Assembly (NCBI RefSeq): GCF_010994275.1
Contig: NZ_WMCD01000002.1
Location: 310,001 to 374,000, forward strand
Direction: 5' to 3'
Origin: Cyclobacterium jeungdonense
GTDB lineage: Bacteria > Bacteroidota > Bacteroidia > Cytophagales > Cyclobacteriaceae
Length of the DNA: 64,000 nucleotides
The notes beneath the pieces were generated by a model. The model had not been told where the DNA came from. It saw only the letters and a program-made list of their open reading frames with translations, and searched no databases. The translations under genes were made by a program, and so were the position numbers. This document shows positions 48,070 through 56,658 of the stretch, piece after piece; the first letter of the stretch is position 1, and each line of letters begins with the position of its first letter.

Positions 48070-48679
48070 ATACGATTGTTTTAATGAAAGATTTGATACA
48101 TCCCAATGTCTAATAAAAATGAAGGTAGCGTCTAAGTAACAGAACAACAATGATTTAAATCAGACCTGTCGTTGATTTTACTCATTAAGTTACTTCGCAA
48201 ATGGCAATCCACTACCTGCGGGAGAGGTCTTCACCAGTTTCTTGAAATATGGGGAGCGCATTTTTATTACCTCCTTCCTGAAATTGAACATAGGGCTTTT
48301 ACCCATTTCCTAAATTGGTACTATTGAAAAAATGCTTTTTATACGGGAGGCATCGTTTGAAGTAGTAAATTAAAAGCATCCGGCTTTCCATCTCTGGACA
48401 AATCCAGCTTCACAATTACCGTTGCCCTTTCCAGCTCCGTTTCTGGATATCCGTCCATTTTTTAGGGCTGTCAGGATTTAATTACCGGGTGCCTTTGCCA
48501 TTCAAAAGCGGCAAAACCGTACCCAGACAAGCGATGGGCTGGAAAGCGTGCAATCTACTTAAAGTCGTTGCCTTGTTTGCCTATCCAATTATTCATAATG
48601 TAATCGTAACAAAAAAGCGATCTTTCGCTTCAGGAAGTAACGCAAAAAAGTGGGGGCATTGCCAGCTAAACTCTATTCG
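48070..48679. other. Gene-poor region upstream of the PI-PLC-like pseudogene
   Basis: About 600 bases with no credible intact gene. The minus strand carries short open frames (39 codons at 48339-48458, 23 codons at 48190-48261 preceded by a perfect AGGAGGT) that may be remains of a decayed gene or chance. I cannot assign them. Confidence 0.5.
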
Positions 48680-49742
48680 ATGATACTAGCTTCTTCGATC
48701 ATCCTGACGGCTTTATCCCTTCTCTTTCCCCTACTTCTATCGGCCAAAGGTCTAAATCTAAATGAGATACAAGTCATCGGTAGTCATAATAGCTACAAAA
48801 GCGCCATGGCGCCGGAAATATTGGAATACCTCTCGGGTATCAACCCAGGTTCCTCTAAAAGTCTGGAATATGCGCATATTTCTCTGGAAGCCCAGTTGGA
48901 CATGGGGTTGAGAAATCTGGAGTTGGATGTATTTCACGACCCCCTCGGCGGGAATTATGCCAATCCGAGGGGGTTGGAAATAATTAAGTCTAACGTAGGG
49001 AGTCTTCCTGGCTTTGATTCCGAAAAACCCCTATATAAACCCAGATTAAAACTTTTGCACGTGCAGGATTTAGATTTTAATCCCATTACTTGCTATTTGC
49101 GGATGCACTGCGGGCGCTGAATGCATGGTGTGAAGCGCACCCCGAACATTCACCTGTCTTCATTTTAATTAATGCGAAGAACAGCACCCTTCCCGGTACG
49201 CGGCCAACGTTGCCCTTTACTGCTACCGCGCTGGATAGCATCGATTTGGAAATCCGGACCCATTTGGGAATGAAAAAAAACATCACTCCGGATTTAGTCC
49301 GTGGTGAGTTCACCCATTTAGAAGCGGCCGTTTTGGCGGGGAACTGGCCGCTGTTGGAAGCGATGAAGGGAAATTTCCTGTTTGTTTTGGACGAGATCGA
49401 GGAGAAAATCGATCGTTACCTTAGGATCAAGCCTGTATTAAAAGTAGCCGTACTCTTTGTCAACAAAAAAGAAAAAATTCCCAGGGCGGTTTTTTGAATC
49501 ATCAAGGGCCCGATCAAAAAAATACGTACATTCAGCAATTGGTCCGAAAAGGAGGGGTAATTAGTGCTTATGAGAATTGGAATATCCGCGAATCGCGAAT
49601 GGATAAAAACCCCGATTTGAAGGCTACAGAGGAACGGAAGCTTTCTGCGGATTACTGTTGTCTACCCAGCTACCTCCGGTACAGCTATCCTGTAAGTTTC
49701 AAACACTGGGGCTTCAAAAGGGCAGCCCTCATTATTGTTTGA
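48680..49742 (+). pseudogene. PI-PLC-like (Ca2+-dependent phosphoinositide phospholipase C-type) pseudogene
   Basis: The reading passes through three frames. Frame A (48680 to about 49081) has a signal peptide and the catalytic start IQVIGSHNSYK with ELDVFHDPLGG and LLHVQDLDFN. Frame B (about 49082-49490) continues SHYLLFADALRALNAWCEAH and ends near IPRAVF. Frame C (from about 49490) continues FLNHQGPDQKN and ends at 49742 with a degraded C terminus. Two frameshifts and poor conservation at the expected RTRAD and STDYY sites argue for decay. The intact family would be about 350 residues, a secreted phosphodiesterase. Confidence 0.8.
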
Positions 49743-49763
49743 GATCCTTAATTATCAGCTAAA

Positions 49764-51605
49764 TTGAAAAAGACATATTTCACCTTACTCCTATTGAGTA
49801 CCCTATGGCAGCTGCCAAGCATCCACTCAGCCTCGTTTGCGCAATCCCAGGATATTGAATTTGCTTTTCTTTCCGACATCCATTTACAGGATGTCTATGC
49901 CGCATTGCATTCACCGGACTTCAAGGGGGTATTCAATCCCAAAACGGGCAAGTATGCAACCATCCGCAGCATGAAAAGCCAATTGAACTCCACACGGCTC
50001 TTCAATGAAAACTATTTTGCCTTTATCCAGGCCTTAGAGGACCTAAAGAGCAAAGGCATACAACTGATTGTCCTCCCAGGTGACTTTACCGATGATGGAC
50101 AGCCTATGAATGTACTGGCCCTAAAGAAAATTTTAGAAATCTATTCACGTGAATACGGGATGCGGTTTTTTTTAACTACCGGAAACCATGATCCGGTAAA
50201 ACCATTTGGAGGAATTGGAGGTAAGAAAGATTTTCTGGCAGCGGATGGGTCCGAACAAGCCATTGCAGGGGATGCTGATTTTTTTCCATCCGGAGAAGTG
50301 GCCGTTTCAAGTCAGATCAATTATTGGGGATATGAAGAAATAACCTATACACTTTCCGACTTTGGCTTTTTCCCATCTGAGCAAGATCTATTTTGGGCAC
50401 ATCCCTTTCAGGAATTGAATGTAGACGGATATGACTTTCACCAAGCGGTGGAAAATTCCCGCCTGGATCAGCGGCTGTACAGGACCCTAAATTCCGAAAG
50501 GCTATTGCCGGATGCCAGCTATGTGGTCGAACCGGTTGCCGGGATTTGGCTTTTGGCACTGGATGGCAATGTCTACACTCATTCCGGAGAAGATTGGAGC
50601 GGCTCTTCCGTGGGTTTTAATCAGGCAGTAAAAGTAAAGAAACACCAGCTGGACTGGATTAATAAAGTAGTCCTGGAGGCCGAAAAAAGGGGGAAAACCC
50701 TGATTTCCTTTAGCCACTATCCCTTGGTAGATTTCCACGATAGCGCGTCGGATGAGATGAAATCACTATTCGGAGAACAAAAATTTCAATTGCCTAGAGT
50801 GCCCTCCCGGGAGACCAGCAGTGAATATGCCAAAGCGGGCATACGCATCCATTTTGCCGGACACATGCACATCAACGATACCGGAATTTTTACAGATGCC
50901 GAAAGCGGAAAAACACTCGTCAATGTACAGGTTCCTTCCCTGGCCGCATTTCCTCCAGCGTTTAAAATCCTTACCATTCCGGAGCCGGAAACCTTAGAAA
51001 TTTCGACGATTCAACTCCAAACTGTAGATCGAATGGATGAGTTTTTTGACCTGTATCGGATAGAGCAGCAATGGCTCCTTGAACATCAGGATCCCCAACG
51101 TTGGGATAGCACCATTTTGCATGCAAAAAACTATCGGGATTACACCCAAATGCACCTTATGGAACTTACCAGGTCGCGGTTTATCCCTACCGATTGGCCG
51201 GAAAACCTTGCATATGCCTTGCAATTGCTCAGCCAAAAGGAATTGGAACACTGGGCAGGTATGGATGCTGAAGAAGGAGGAATGTTTTTAATGGAAAAGC
51301 TGAACAATTCAAAGGACATAGAGCAAACTGATGGTCTTCAGGGAAAGCTTATTGAGGACTTCTATTTACTTAAAAATGGGGATGAGCTGGGAAAAAAACT
51401 AATTCCATCGGATAGGCGACATTTCTATGAAGCTCTTTTCTTAAAATTGCTCCAAAAGCCATTATCGGACAGTCAGGCCCTGGATACCCAATTGGTCCGG
51501 TTTTTCCGCATTTTCGAAAAACTTTATCATTCCCTGCCCTCCGACCACTTTTTAATCGATCTTCAGAAGGGTGAGGTCAAGCGGGTCGATAGGGTAGAAG
51601 ACTAG
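49764..51605 (+). CDS. Secreted metallophosphoesterase
   Basis: A 613-residue protein with signal peptide and a calcineurin-like domain (about 30-400). All metal-site motifs are present: FLSDIHLQD, VLPGDFTDDG, TTGNHDPVK, SFSHYPL and FAGHMHIND. The C-terminal 200 residues are helical with no known function. It likely cleaves a phosphomonoester or phosphodiester outside the cytoplasm; the substrate is unknown. The start is a TTG at 49764, since no ATG precedes the signal peptide. It lies 22 bases after the PI-PLC-like pseudogene, which may once have been its operon partner. Confidence 0.88.
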   Translation: MKKTYFTLLLLSTLWQLPSIHSASFAQSQDIEFAFLSDIHLQDVYAALHSPDFKGVFNPKTGKYATIRSMKSQLNSTRLFNENYFAFIQALEDLKSKGIQLIVLPGDFTDDGQPMNVLALKKILEIYSREYGMRFFLTTGNHDPVKPFGGIGGKKDFLAADGSEQAIAGDADFFPSGEVAVSSQINYWGYEEITYTLSDFGFFPSEQDLFWAHPFQELNVDGYDFHQAVENSRLDQRLYRTLNSERLLPDASYVVEPVAGIWLLALDGNVYTHSGEDWSGSSVGFNQAVKVKKHQLDWINKVVLEAEKRGKTLISFSHYPLVDFHDSASDEMKSLFGEQKFQLPRVPSRETSSEYAKAGIRIHFAGHMHINDTGIFTDAESGKTLVNVQVPSLAAFPPAFKILTIPEPETLEISTIQLQTVDRMDEFFDLYRIEQQWLLEHQDPQRWDSTILHAKNYRDYTQMHLMELTRSRFIPTDWPENLAYALQLLSQKELEHWAGMDAEEGGMFLMEKLNNSKDIEQTDGLQGKLIEDFYLLKNGDELGKKLIPSDRRHFYEALFLKLLQKPLSDSQALDTQLVRFFRIFEKLYHSLPSDHFLIDLQKGEVKRVDRVED

Positions 51606-51644
51606 TTCCGATAGTTTACTAAACCAATATTTTTTCTCAGATTG

Positions 51645-51673
51645 AAGCCGGCGTTTAACTTCCGGCTTTTTTT
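51645..51673 (+). terminator. Rho-independent terminator after the metallophosphoesterase
   Basis: AAGCCGG (51645-51651) and CCGGCTT (51662-51668) form a 7-bp stem with a ten-base loop, followed by a T run, 40 bases after the stop. Confidence 0.85.
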
Positions 51674-52128
51674 ATCCGCTATTTTTTAACATCGCCTCCG
51701 GGAGAATTCCGTTTCATCGCTTGTCCGATAAAGCGTTCCCGGTTTTAACTACATCTTAACTGGGGCCCGAAATATTGGTCTCTTAAAGCAAGCGGTGGGG
51801 AAATCGATTCAGGTAAGGGTGCGGTCAGCCTAAAAAGAGGGGTACAACTGCTATTTGGCGACGATATCCCCGGCAAGATTCCTGGAACCGATGACTAATG
51901 AACCGGAAATGCATTGGAATTAGTTGCCTTTTTCATCCAAAATGACGGTAACCAGAGCCGGAATCTCAACTAAAAAACAAGGATCGAATATTAAGCCACA
52001 AAACAGACAATAACTTAGCAAAACAATCTGCAATCAATAAAATGATTTCTTATATTTAATAGCATAAAATCACCAAACTAAAATCATGTAGATTTTAGAA
52101 TATTAGAATATAAGTTAACTTATTATTT
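51674..52128. other. Gene-poor region upstream of the duplicated-domain protein
   Basis: No intact gene. The plus-strand frame 51749-51898 is open for 49 codons without any start codon (it includes WGPKYWSLKASGG and GKIPGTDD), which could be the tail of a lost gene. The last 100 bases are AT-rich; TATATTTA near 52053-52060 is close to the -7 consensus and could serve the gene at 52129. Confidence 0.45.
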
Positions 52129-53388
52129 ATGGGCCAAAATTCAACCACTATCCTTGTCCCGGTAATCAAGAATAAGGCTCAGGATTTATTGGACCTTCTT
52201 GCAGAAATCAAGGACGATCTTGAACAGGGAAACCTTCCCCAGTTTGAGGAATTGAATATCATTCACTATGCCAGATGGGTGGTCATTGACCATGGTAAAT
52301 CATGGATCGATGATCCAGATGAGCGTACACCCAAATTACTTTTTGTCATAGATTACGATGGGAGTGAGACTGATCTGCTCCAGCGATTAGGTACAGATGC
52401 TGCCAACCTCCTGGATAAGGTATACAGTTTATGCGAACATTTTCCCATCAGTGAAAAAAGAAATCCGGCGTCGCGGCTGACTTACCTGGCCAACCACACC
52501 ATCAAAGACGCTGCAGTCTACATTGGCGCTCCGGGAAGAACGGTTCAGCAAATCAAAGAGGAACGAAACCTAAGGAATTTTATCAGAGCACACCTTGATT
52601 CAAAAACCTGGGACAATCTTTCCGCACAGGCAATCCATCAGGAAATCAAAAAAGAGGTGCTCTCAAAGGAAGCGTTTTTGTTTCTGAATGAGAAAACCAA
52701 AATGCCCGGAATCAATTGGTTGGGACTTGTTTTTCTTGGATTGGTACTTTTGGTTTTGCTGCCATTGATCCTTGTGTGGGTTTTGTTTATTCATTTCTTC
52801 TATGAAAGAAAAGACGAAAATTTTACGCGGAAAAGGAGTCAACTGGACGACGAGTTTATGACGGAGTTGGAAAAATACGAAGATTTCAAAAACCAGAACC
52901 AATTCACTCAGCTCGTGGACATGAAGGAGGGCAATGCACGTCTGATAACTATTAGAGGCATGTTTTTATTGTCCAGAAGTTTGATCAGGTTTGTCTTTGT
53001 TCAAGGAAAGCTGATGGGGATACCTACGATACACTTTGCCAAATGGGTGTTGTTTGATAACAATAAAAGGGTGCTGTTTTTTAGTAATTTTGATGGCAGT
53101 TGGCAACAATACCTGGGAGACTTTATCGATAATAGCGGATGGGGATTGACGGGAATTTTCTCAAATACAAAGGTGTTTCCAAAAACCAACTTCCTGATGA
53201 CCGGTGGTGCTTATGACGAGGAGCGTTTTCTCGCCTGGAGCAGAAATTCAGAGCTTGTCACCAATGTCTGGTACGCTTCCTATCCCGATCTATCCATCAA
53301 AAATGTAAACAACAACACAAAAATCCGCATTCAGCTGATGAAAGCCCTATCAGAACGCCAGGCTGCCAAATTTCTCAAACTCATTTAG
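52129..53388 (+). CDS. Membrane protein with duplicated domain, next to DyP peroxidase
   Basis: I do not recognise a named family. The 419 residues hold two related domains. The first (about 5-110) has IIHYARWVVID then LLFVIDYDGS; the second (about 262-400) has TIHFAKWVLFD then VLFFSNFDGS at equivalent spacing. A hydrophobic stretch of about 27 residues (197-223, with a central proline) lies between, so it is either one membrane helix or a membrane-dipping hairpin. The fold may be the ferredoxin-like type of DyP and chlorite dismutase, but no heme ligands are obvious. The peroxidase gene starts 9 bases after its stop. Confidence 0.7.
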   Translation: MGQNSTTILVPVIKNKAQDLLDLLAEIKDDLEQGNLPQFEELNIIHYARWVVIDHGKSWIDDPDERTPKLLFVIDYDGSETDLLQRLGTDAANLLDKVYSLCEHFPISEKRNPASRLTYLANHTIKDAAVYIGAPGRTVQQIKEERNLRNFIRAHLDSKTWDNLSAQAIHQEIKKEVLSKEAFLFLNEKTKMPGINWLGLVFLGLVLLVLLPLILVWVLFIHFFYERKDENFTRKRSQLDDEFMTELEKYEDFKNQNQFTQLVDMKEGNARLITIRGMFLLSRSLIRFVFVQGKLMGIPTIHFAKWVLFDNNKRVLFFSNFDGSWQQYLGDFIDNSGWGLTGIFSNTKVFPKTNFLMTGGAYDEERFLAWSRNSELVTNVWYASYPDLSIKNVNNNTKIRIQLMKALSERQAAKFLKLI

Positions 53389-53397
53389 AAAATCCTT

Positions 53398-54852
53398 ATG
53401 CTCTCTTTAGAACTCGACGATATTCAAGGCTATTTAATTCGCGGCTACGCGCACATGATGTATTCACGTTTTGTGTATTTACAGATAAGCGACGCAAAGG
53501 CAGCAAAAAAATGGCTTGGTAAATCTTGGAAAACAATGACCACCGCAGCGTATATTCCGAAGAAATCAGAAATCTCCGGCACCCATTTGAATATCGCATT
53601 CACATACGATGGTTTAAAGAAGCTTGGCTTGAAACCCGCCACGCTGGGAACATTTTCCCGTGAGTTCAGACAGGGGATGGTTTCGCCGCATAGAACCAGG
53701 CTACTCGGTGATTTCGAAAATAGCGCCCCTGAAAAATGGAAATGGGGAGGTCCCGGCAATACGCCGATACACCTTTGCCTGATGGTCTTTGGGAATGACA
53801 AAGAAAGCACTGATGATATCAAAAAAGATAAAATTGTCTGCGTCAACTATTACGAAGAACTGAGGGCCCAATTTGCTGAAAATGGACTGGAAGAGGTACT
53901 TTATATCGATGGGCAAACCCAACCTGAAAACAAAGAACATTTTGGATTTAGGGATGGGATTTCCCAGCCTATTATAGAGGGTTCAGGCAGAATTGGGTCT
54001 AAGGATGATGTCATCAAGGCGGGGGAATTTATTTTTGGTTACAAAAATGGTTTTGGTGTGTATCCGGATACTCCGTTGATAAAAGCGGAACAGGGAAATC
54101 TAAATCTTCTTCCACCCGATGCCGAAGGAAGCGGGCTCAAAGATATTGGTCGAAATGGAACATTTATGGTAATGCGGCAACTGGAGCAGCATGTGAACAC
54201 GTTTTGGTCTTATATTAATGATCAAACAAAAAATGAAGACGGCAGCATCAATGAAGCTGAAAGCCTCAAACTTGCCGCAAAAATAATGGGCAGGTGGCAA
54301 AGCGGTGCACCAATTACCTTGTTCCCGGACAAAGATCCCGGAATCATGAGTGATATAAATGGTTTTGGCTACTCAAAGTTCGACAAAGACGGCCTAAAAT
54401 GCCCATTTGGATCTCACCTTAGAAGGAACAATCCAAGAGACAGTGTCGATGACCATGGGGTAAAGGAATCGCTAAAGCTCAGCAATCAGCACCGGATCAT
54501 GCGGCGCGCCCGCCTCTATGGGGAAATCTTTGAGGGATCACCAACTAACAATACCCCGAAAGGAGAGGTAGGATTGCTATTTTGCTGCTTCAATGCCGAC
54601 ATCAGCCGACAATTTGAATTTCTCCAATATACTTGGTCCAACCTGCCAAAAACTAAAGAACTCTATAACGATCCAGATCCCATCATCGGTGTTTCAGAAA
54701 AACCATCCGCCGCCGAGCAACAGAATTTTACCGTGCAGGACTTGCCCGTAAGCCGAACAATTAAAGACTTGCCAAGGGTTATTACCGTCAAAGGGGGCGG
54801 ATATTTCTTCTTTCCTTCGATCAGTGTGTTGCGGTTTTTGTCCACAATTTAA
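53398..54852 (+). CDS. DyP-type heme peroxidase
   Basis: Dye-decolourising peroxidases use H2O2 to oxidise diverse substrates with heme b. The 484 residues contain the DyP signature GFRDGISQP with the distal aspartate (D186) and the proximal heme histidine in CPFGSHLRRNNPRD (H340), then HRIMRRARLYGE and LLFCCFNADISRQFEF. It is the long form without a Tat or Sec signal, so probably cytoplasmic. The upstream duplicated-domain gene is 9 bases away and certainly co-transcribed. It converges with the catalase-like gene. The natural substrate is unknown. Confidence 0.93.
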   Translation: MLSLELDDIQGYLIRGYAHMMYSRFVYLQISDAKAAKKWLGKSWKTMTTAAYIPKKSEISGTHLNIAFTYDGLKKLGLKPATLGTFSREFRQGMVSPHRTRLLGDFENSAPEKWKWGGPGNTPIHLCLMVFGNDKESTDDIKKDKIVCVNYYEELRAQFAENGLEEVLYIDGQTQPENKEHFGFRDGISQPIIEGSGRIGSKDDVIKAGEFIFGYKNGFGVYPDTPLIKAEQGNLNLLPPDAEGSGLKDIGRNGTFMVMRQLEQHVNTFWSYINDQTKNEDGSINEAESLKLAAKIMGRWQSGAPITLFPDKDPGIMSDINGFGYSKFDKDGLKCPFGSHLRRNNPRDSVDDHGVKESLKLSNQHRIMRRARLYGEIFEGSPTNNTPKGEVGLLFCCFNADISRQFEFLQYTWSNLPKTKELYNDPDPIIGVSEKPSAAEQQNFTVQDLPVSRTIKDLPRVITVKGGGYFFFPSISVLRFLSTI

Positions 54853-54864
54853 GAAAAAGGAATA

Positions 54865-56424
54865 TTAGTCTTCCAAATAGGCTTTGGCATTATTTAATCC
54901 ATTTTGAAGGTATTTTTTCAAAAACAGGGGCACGAAAAGCATCAGAAATAGCTTTGCAAAAATATTCCTGTAGGTAAACGTATACACCCACCGCAACCTG
55001 GTTTTATCATCTACGGTGTCAATCCACATTTGTCCGTAAGTTTTACGGGTGAGGTGCCTAAAGACATCGCTGAAATCCGTCGTCTGATACGCATAGTGGG
55101 AATAATGATGGACAGAAATCAGTTCCTCCACCAAGGTGGCGCCGTCACCTCTTTTCACCAACCGGTTGTCCCCTACCTTTTCCCAGTTGCCTCTCAAGGT
55201 CGTCACATTGATGATGCCATAGATTGGTCCGGCTTTCAGCAACCAATTTGGCAATTCTTTGACACTGGACACGTATTCGTAGGCCTTTTTTTTGCTACAG
55301 TTTATAAGAACTTCAGCTGTAGTCTGAAGAATTTTTTTGGAAGGCACCTGTTGATCCTTTGTTTTCCTGCTGCTAATATTGAGGATACCCTGGAGAAAAT
55401 CATCGGATGGTTTGGGTTCAAAAACCGGTATTTTGTTTTTCTCATGCCTGAATGCAGACATGGTGTCGTATACCCGTTTACGGACCCTGTTAAAGCTTCC
55501 CAACGGGCGGTGTTCGAGAAGGGAATGCCAGGGATTGAAGGACAGGTTTTCGCCAAACTCCATTTGGGCATTGGAATCAAAAACCTGAGGATAGATGATC
55601 AAGGTGGCCACCTTAATAAACTGAGAAGTCCAGGGGATGCTTGGGTCTTCGATGGGCATGATGTCCGCATCGGTCTGAAATTGTATGTAAAAGTCAAACT
55701 TGGCTTCGTTGTCGTTAAGCGTTTGGGCAAGGTTGTGCCTGAGAAAATTATAGTCTGTTGTATTCTCAATAACAATATTGTTGTCCGGCGAAGGGCTTAG
55801 GAGGTATTTGACCGCCTTTTCAATCGTTCCAAACTGATAGGGTTGCGTGCTCCAATAAGGGATATTGAGTGGATTGTCACAACTTACCAGACTTTTTCTG
55901 ATTCGCATTAGCGTAGGTAAATGCAACGGATTTAGGAAATAAAACAGCCGTTTCAACTTACTGGCCGCAGTCAGTGCCGACAACAATTTACTTAACTCTT
56001 TGATGGATTTGGCAAAAAAAGTCTCGCTGCTCATCAGCAAAAAATCCTGCGACTCCAAAAATTGTCCGTCATGCAGAATTTTCTCCCCGTGAACCCCAAG
56101 AAGTTTAATGGCGACTCCACGGATATCTTTTTTCTTATCTTTTTGAGGTTTTGTATTTCCGTTTGAAAAACGCACCCAGGCCTGGTAAGTTCGTCCTTCT
56201 TTGAATACACCGACTTTTAGTTCTTTTGGCAACTCCTTTTCTACAGTAAAGGTAGCCTTGACACAACCATGCATTTTGGTATGCACCTGACGGAGCATTT
56301 TTTTATCCTTGTACATCCTGGTCACCTGCGCCTCAAACTCATCTACCATTTTGGCTGCGATACTATCTTCGTCGGCATCAACATATTCATGGCCAATTTC
56401 TTTCTTGGTTATGGGTGCTGACAT
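54865..56424 (-). CDS. Catalase-like heme protein fused to an SRPBCC domain
   Basis: Residues about 20-340 resemble the y4iL-like branch of catalase-related heme proteins: a distal-side RQVHTKMHGCVKATF, VRFSNGN, QDFLLMSSETFF, and the proximal tyrosine region FNRVRKRVYDTMSAFRHE (Y319). Residues about 366-519 form an SRPBCC/polyketide cyclase-type ligand-binding domain, ending in a hydrophobic stretch (NIFAKLFLMLFVPLFLKKYL) that may bind membrane. The catalase part lacks the usual catalase tail and size, so fatty-acid hydroperoxide rather than H2O2 is a plausible substrate. It is transcribed towards the DyP gene and is divergent from the cyclase gene. Confidence 0.85.
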   Translation of the reverse strand: MSAPITKKEIGHEYVDADEDSIAAKMVDEFEAQVTRMYKDKKMLRQVHTKMHGCVKATFTVEKELPKELKVGVFKEGRTYQAWVRFSNGNTKPQKDKKKDIRGVAIKLLGVHGEKILHDGQFLESQDFLLMSSETFFAKSIKELSKLLSALTAASKLKRLFYFLNPLHLPTLMRIRKSLVSCDNPLNIPYWSTQPYQFGTIEKAVKYLLSPSPDNNIVIENTTDYNFLRHNLAQTLNDNEAKFDFYIQFQTDADIMPIEDPSIPWTSQFIKVATLIIYPQVFDSNAQMEFGENLSFNPWHSLLEHRPLGSFNRVRKRVYDTMSAFRHEKNKIPVFEPKPSDDFLQGILNISSRKTKDQQVPSKKILQTTAEVLINCSKKKAYEYVSSVKELPNWLLKAGPIYGIINVTTLRGNWEKVGDNRLVKRGDGATLVEELISVHHYSHYAYQTTDFSDVFRHLTRKTYGQMWIDTVDDKTRLRWVYTFTYRNIFAKLFLMLFVPLFLKKYLQNGLNNAKAYLED

Positions 56425-56658
56425 AAATTCGGGCGTTTCGGTGATTTGAAAGATTATTGAGGAGATGGCATCAGAAGGAATAAAAATAGGCTAAAGTTTC
56501 TTCAAAACAAAATAATAATATGCATTTCAAATAGGTGGAAATGTATTATATTTAAGATGTCACGATTTAAGAAATCACCGTTAAATCGACTAATTTAAGC
56601 GTTATACAAGACAGTTTTAATTTCAAACAGCTTAAATGACACGAAAAATTATGTTGTG

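Noticed and set aside
47593..48150. Longer start for the cytochrome c gene
   Set aside because: The added 27 residues put sequence before an otherwise normal lysine-rich lipoprotein signal peptide.
48190..48261. 23-codon minus-strand frame with a perfect AGGAGGT seven bases before its ATG
   Set aside because: Bacteroidota rarely rely on Shine-Dalgarno sequences, the peptide is tiny and resembles nothing known, and the surroundings look decayed.
48339..48458. 39-codon minus-strand frame with a start codon
   Set aside because: Isolated, short and without recognisable motif; may be a remnant, but not supportable as a gene.
48489..48683. 64-codon plus-strand frame before the PI-PLC-like pseudogene
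   Set aside because: Composition looks non-coding and it overlaps the pseudogene start in another frame.
51749..51898. Open frame of 49 codons after the metallophosphoesterase terminator
   Set aside because: No start codon and no recognised motif; noted only as a possible gene remnant.
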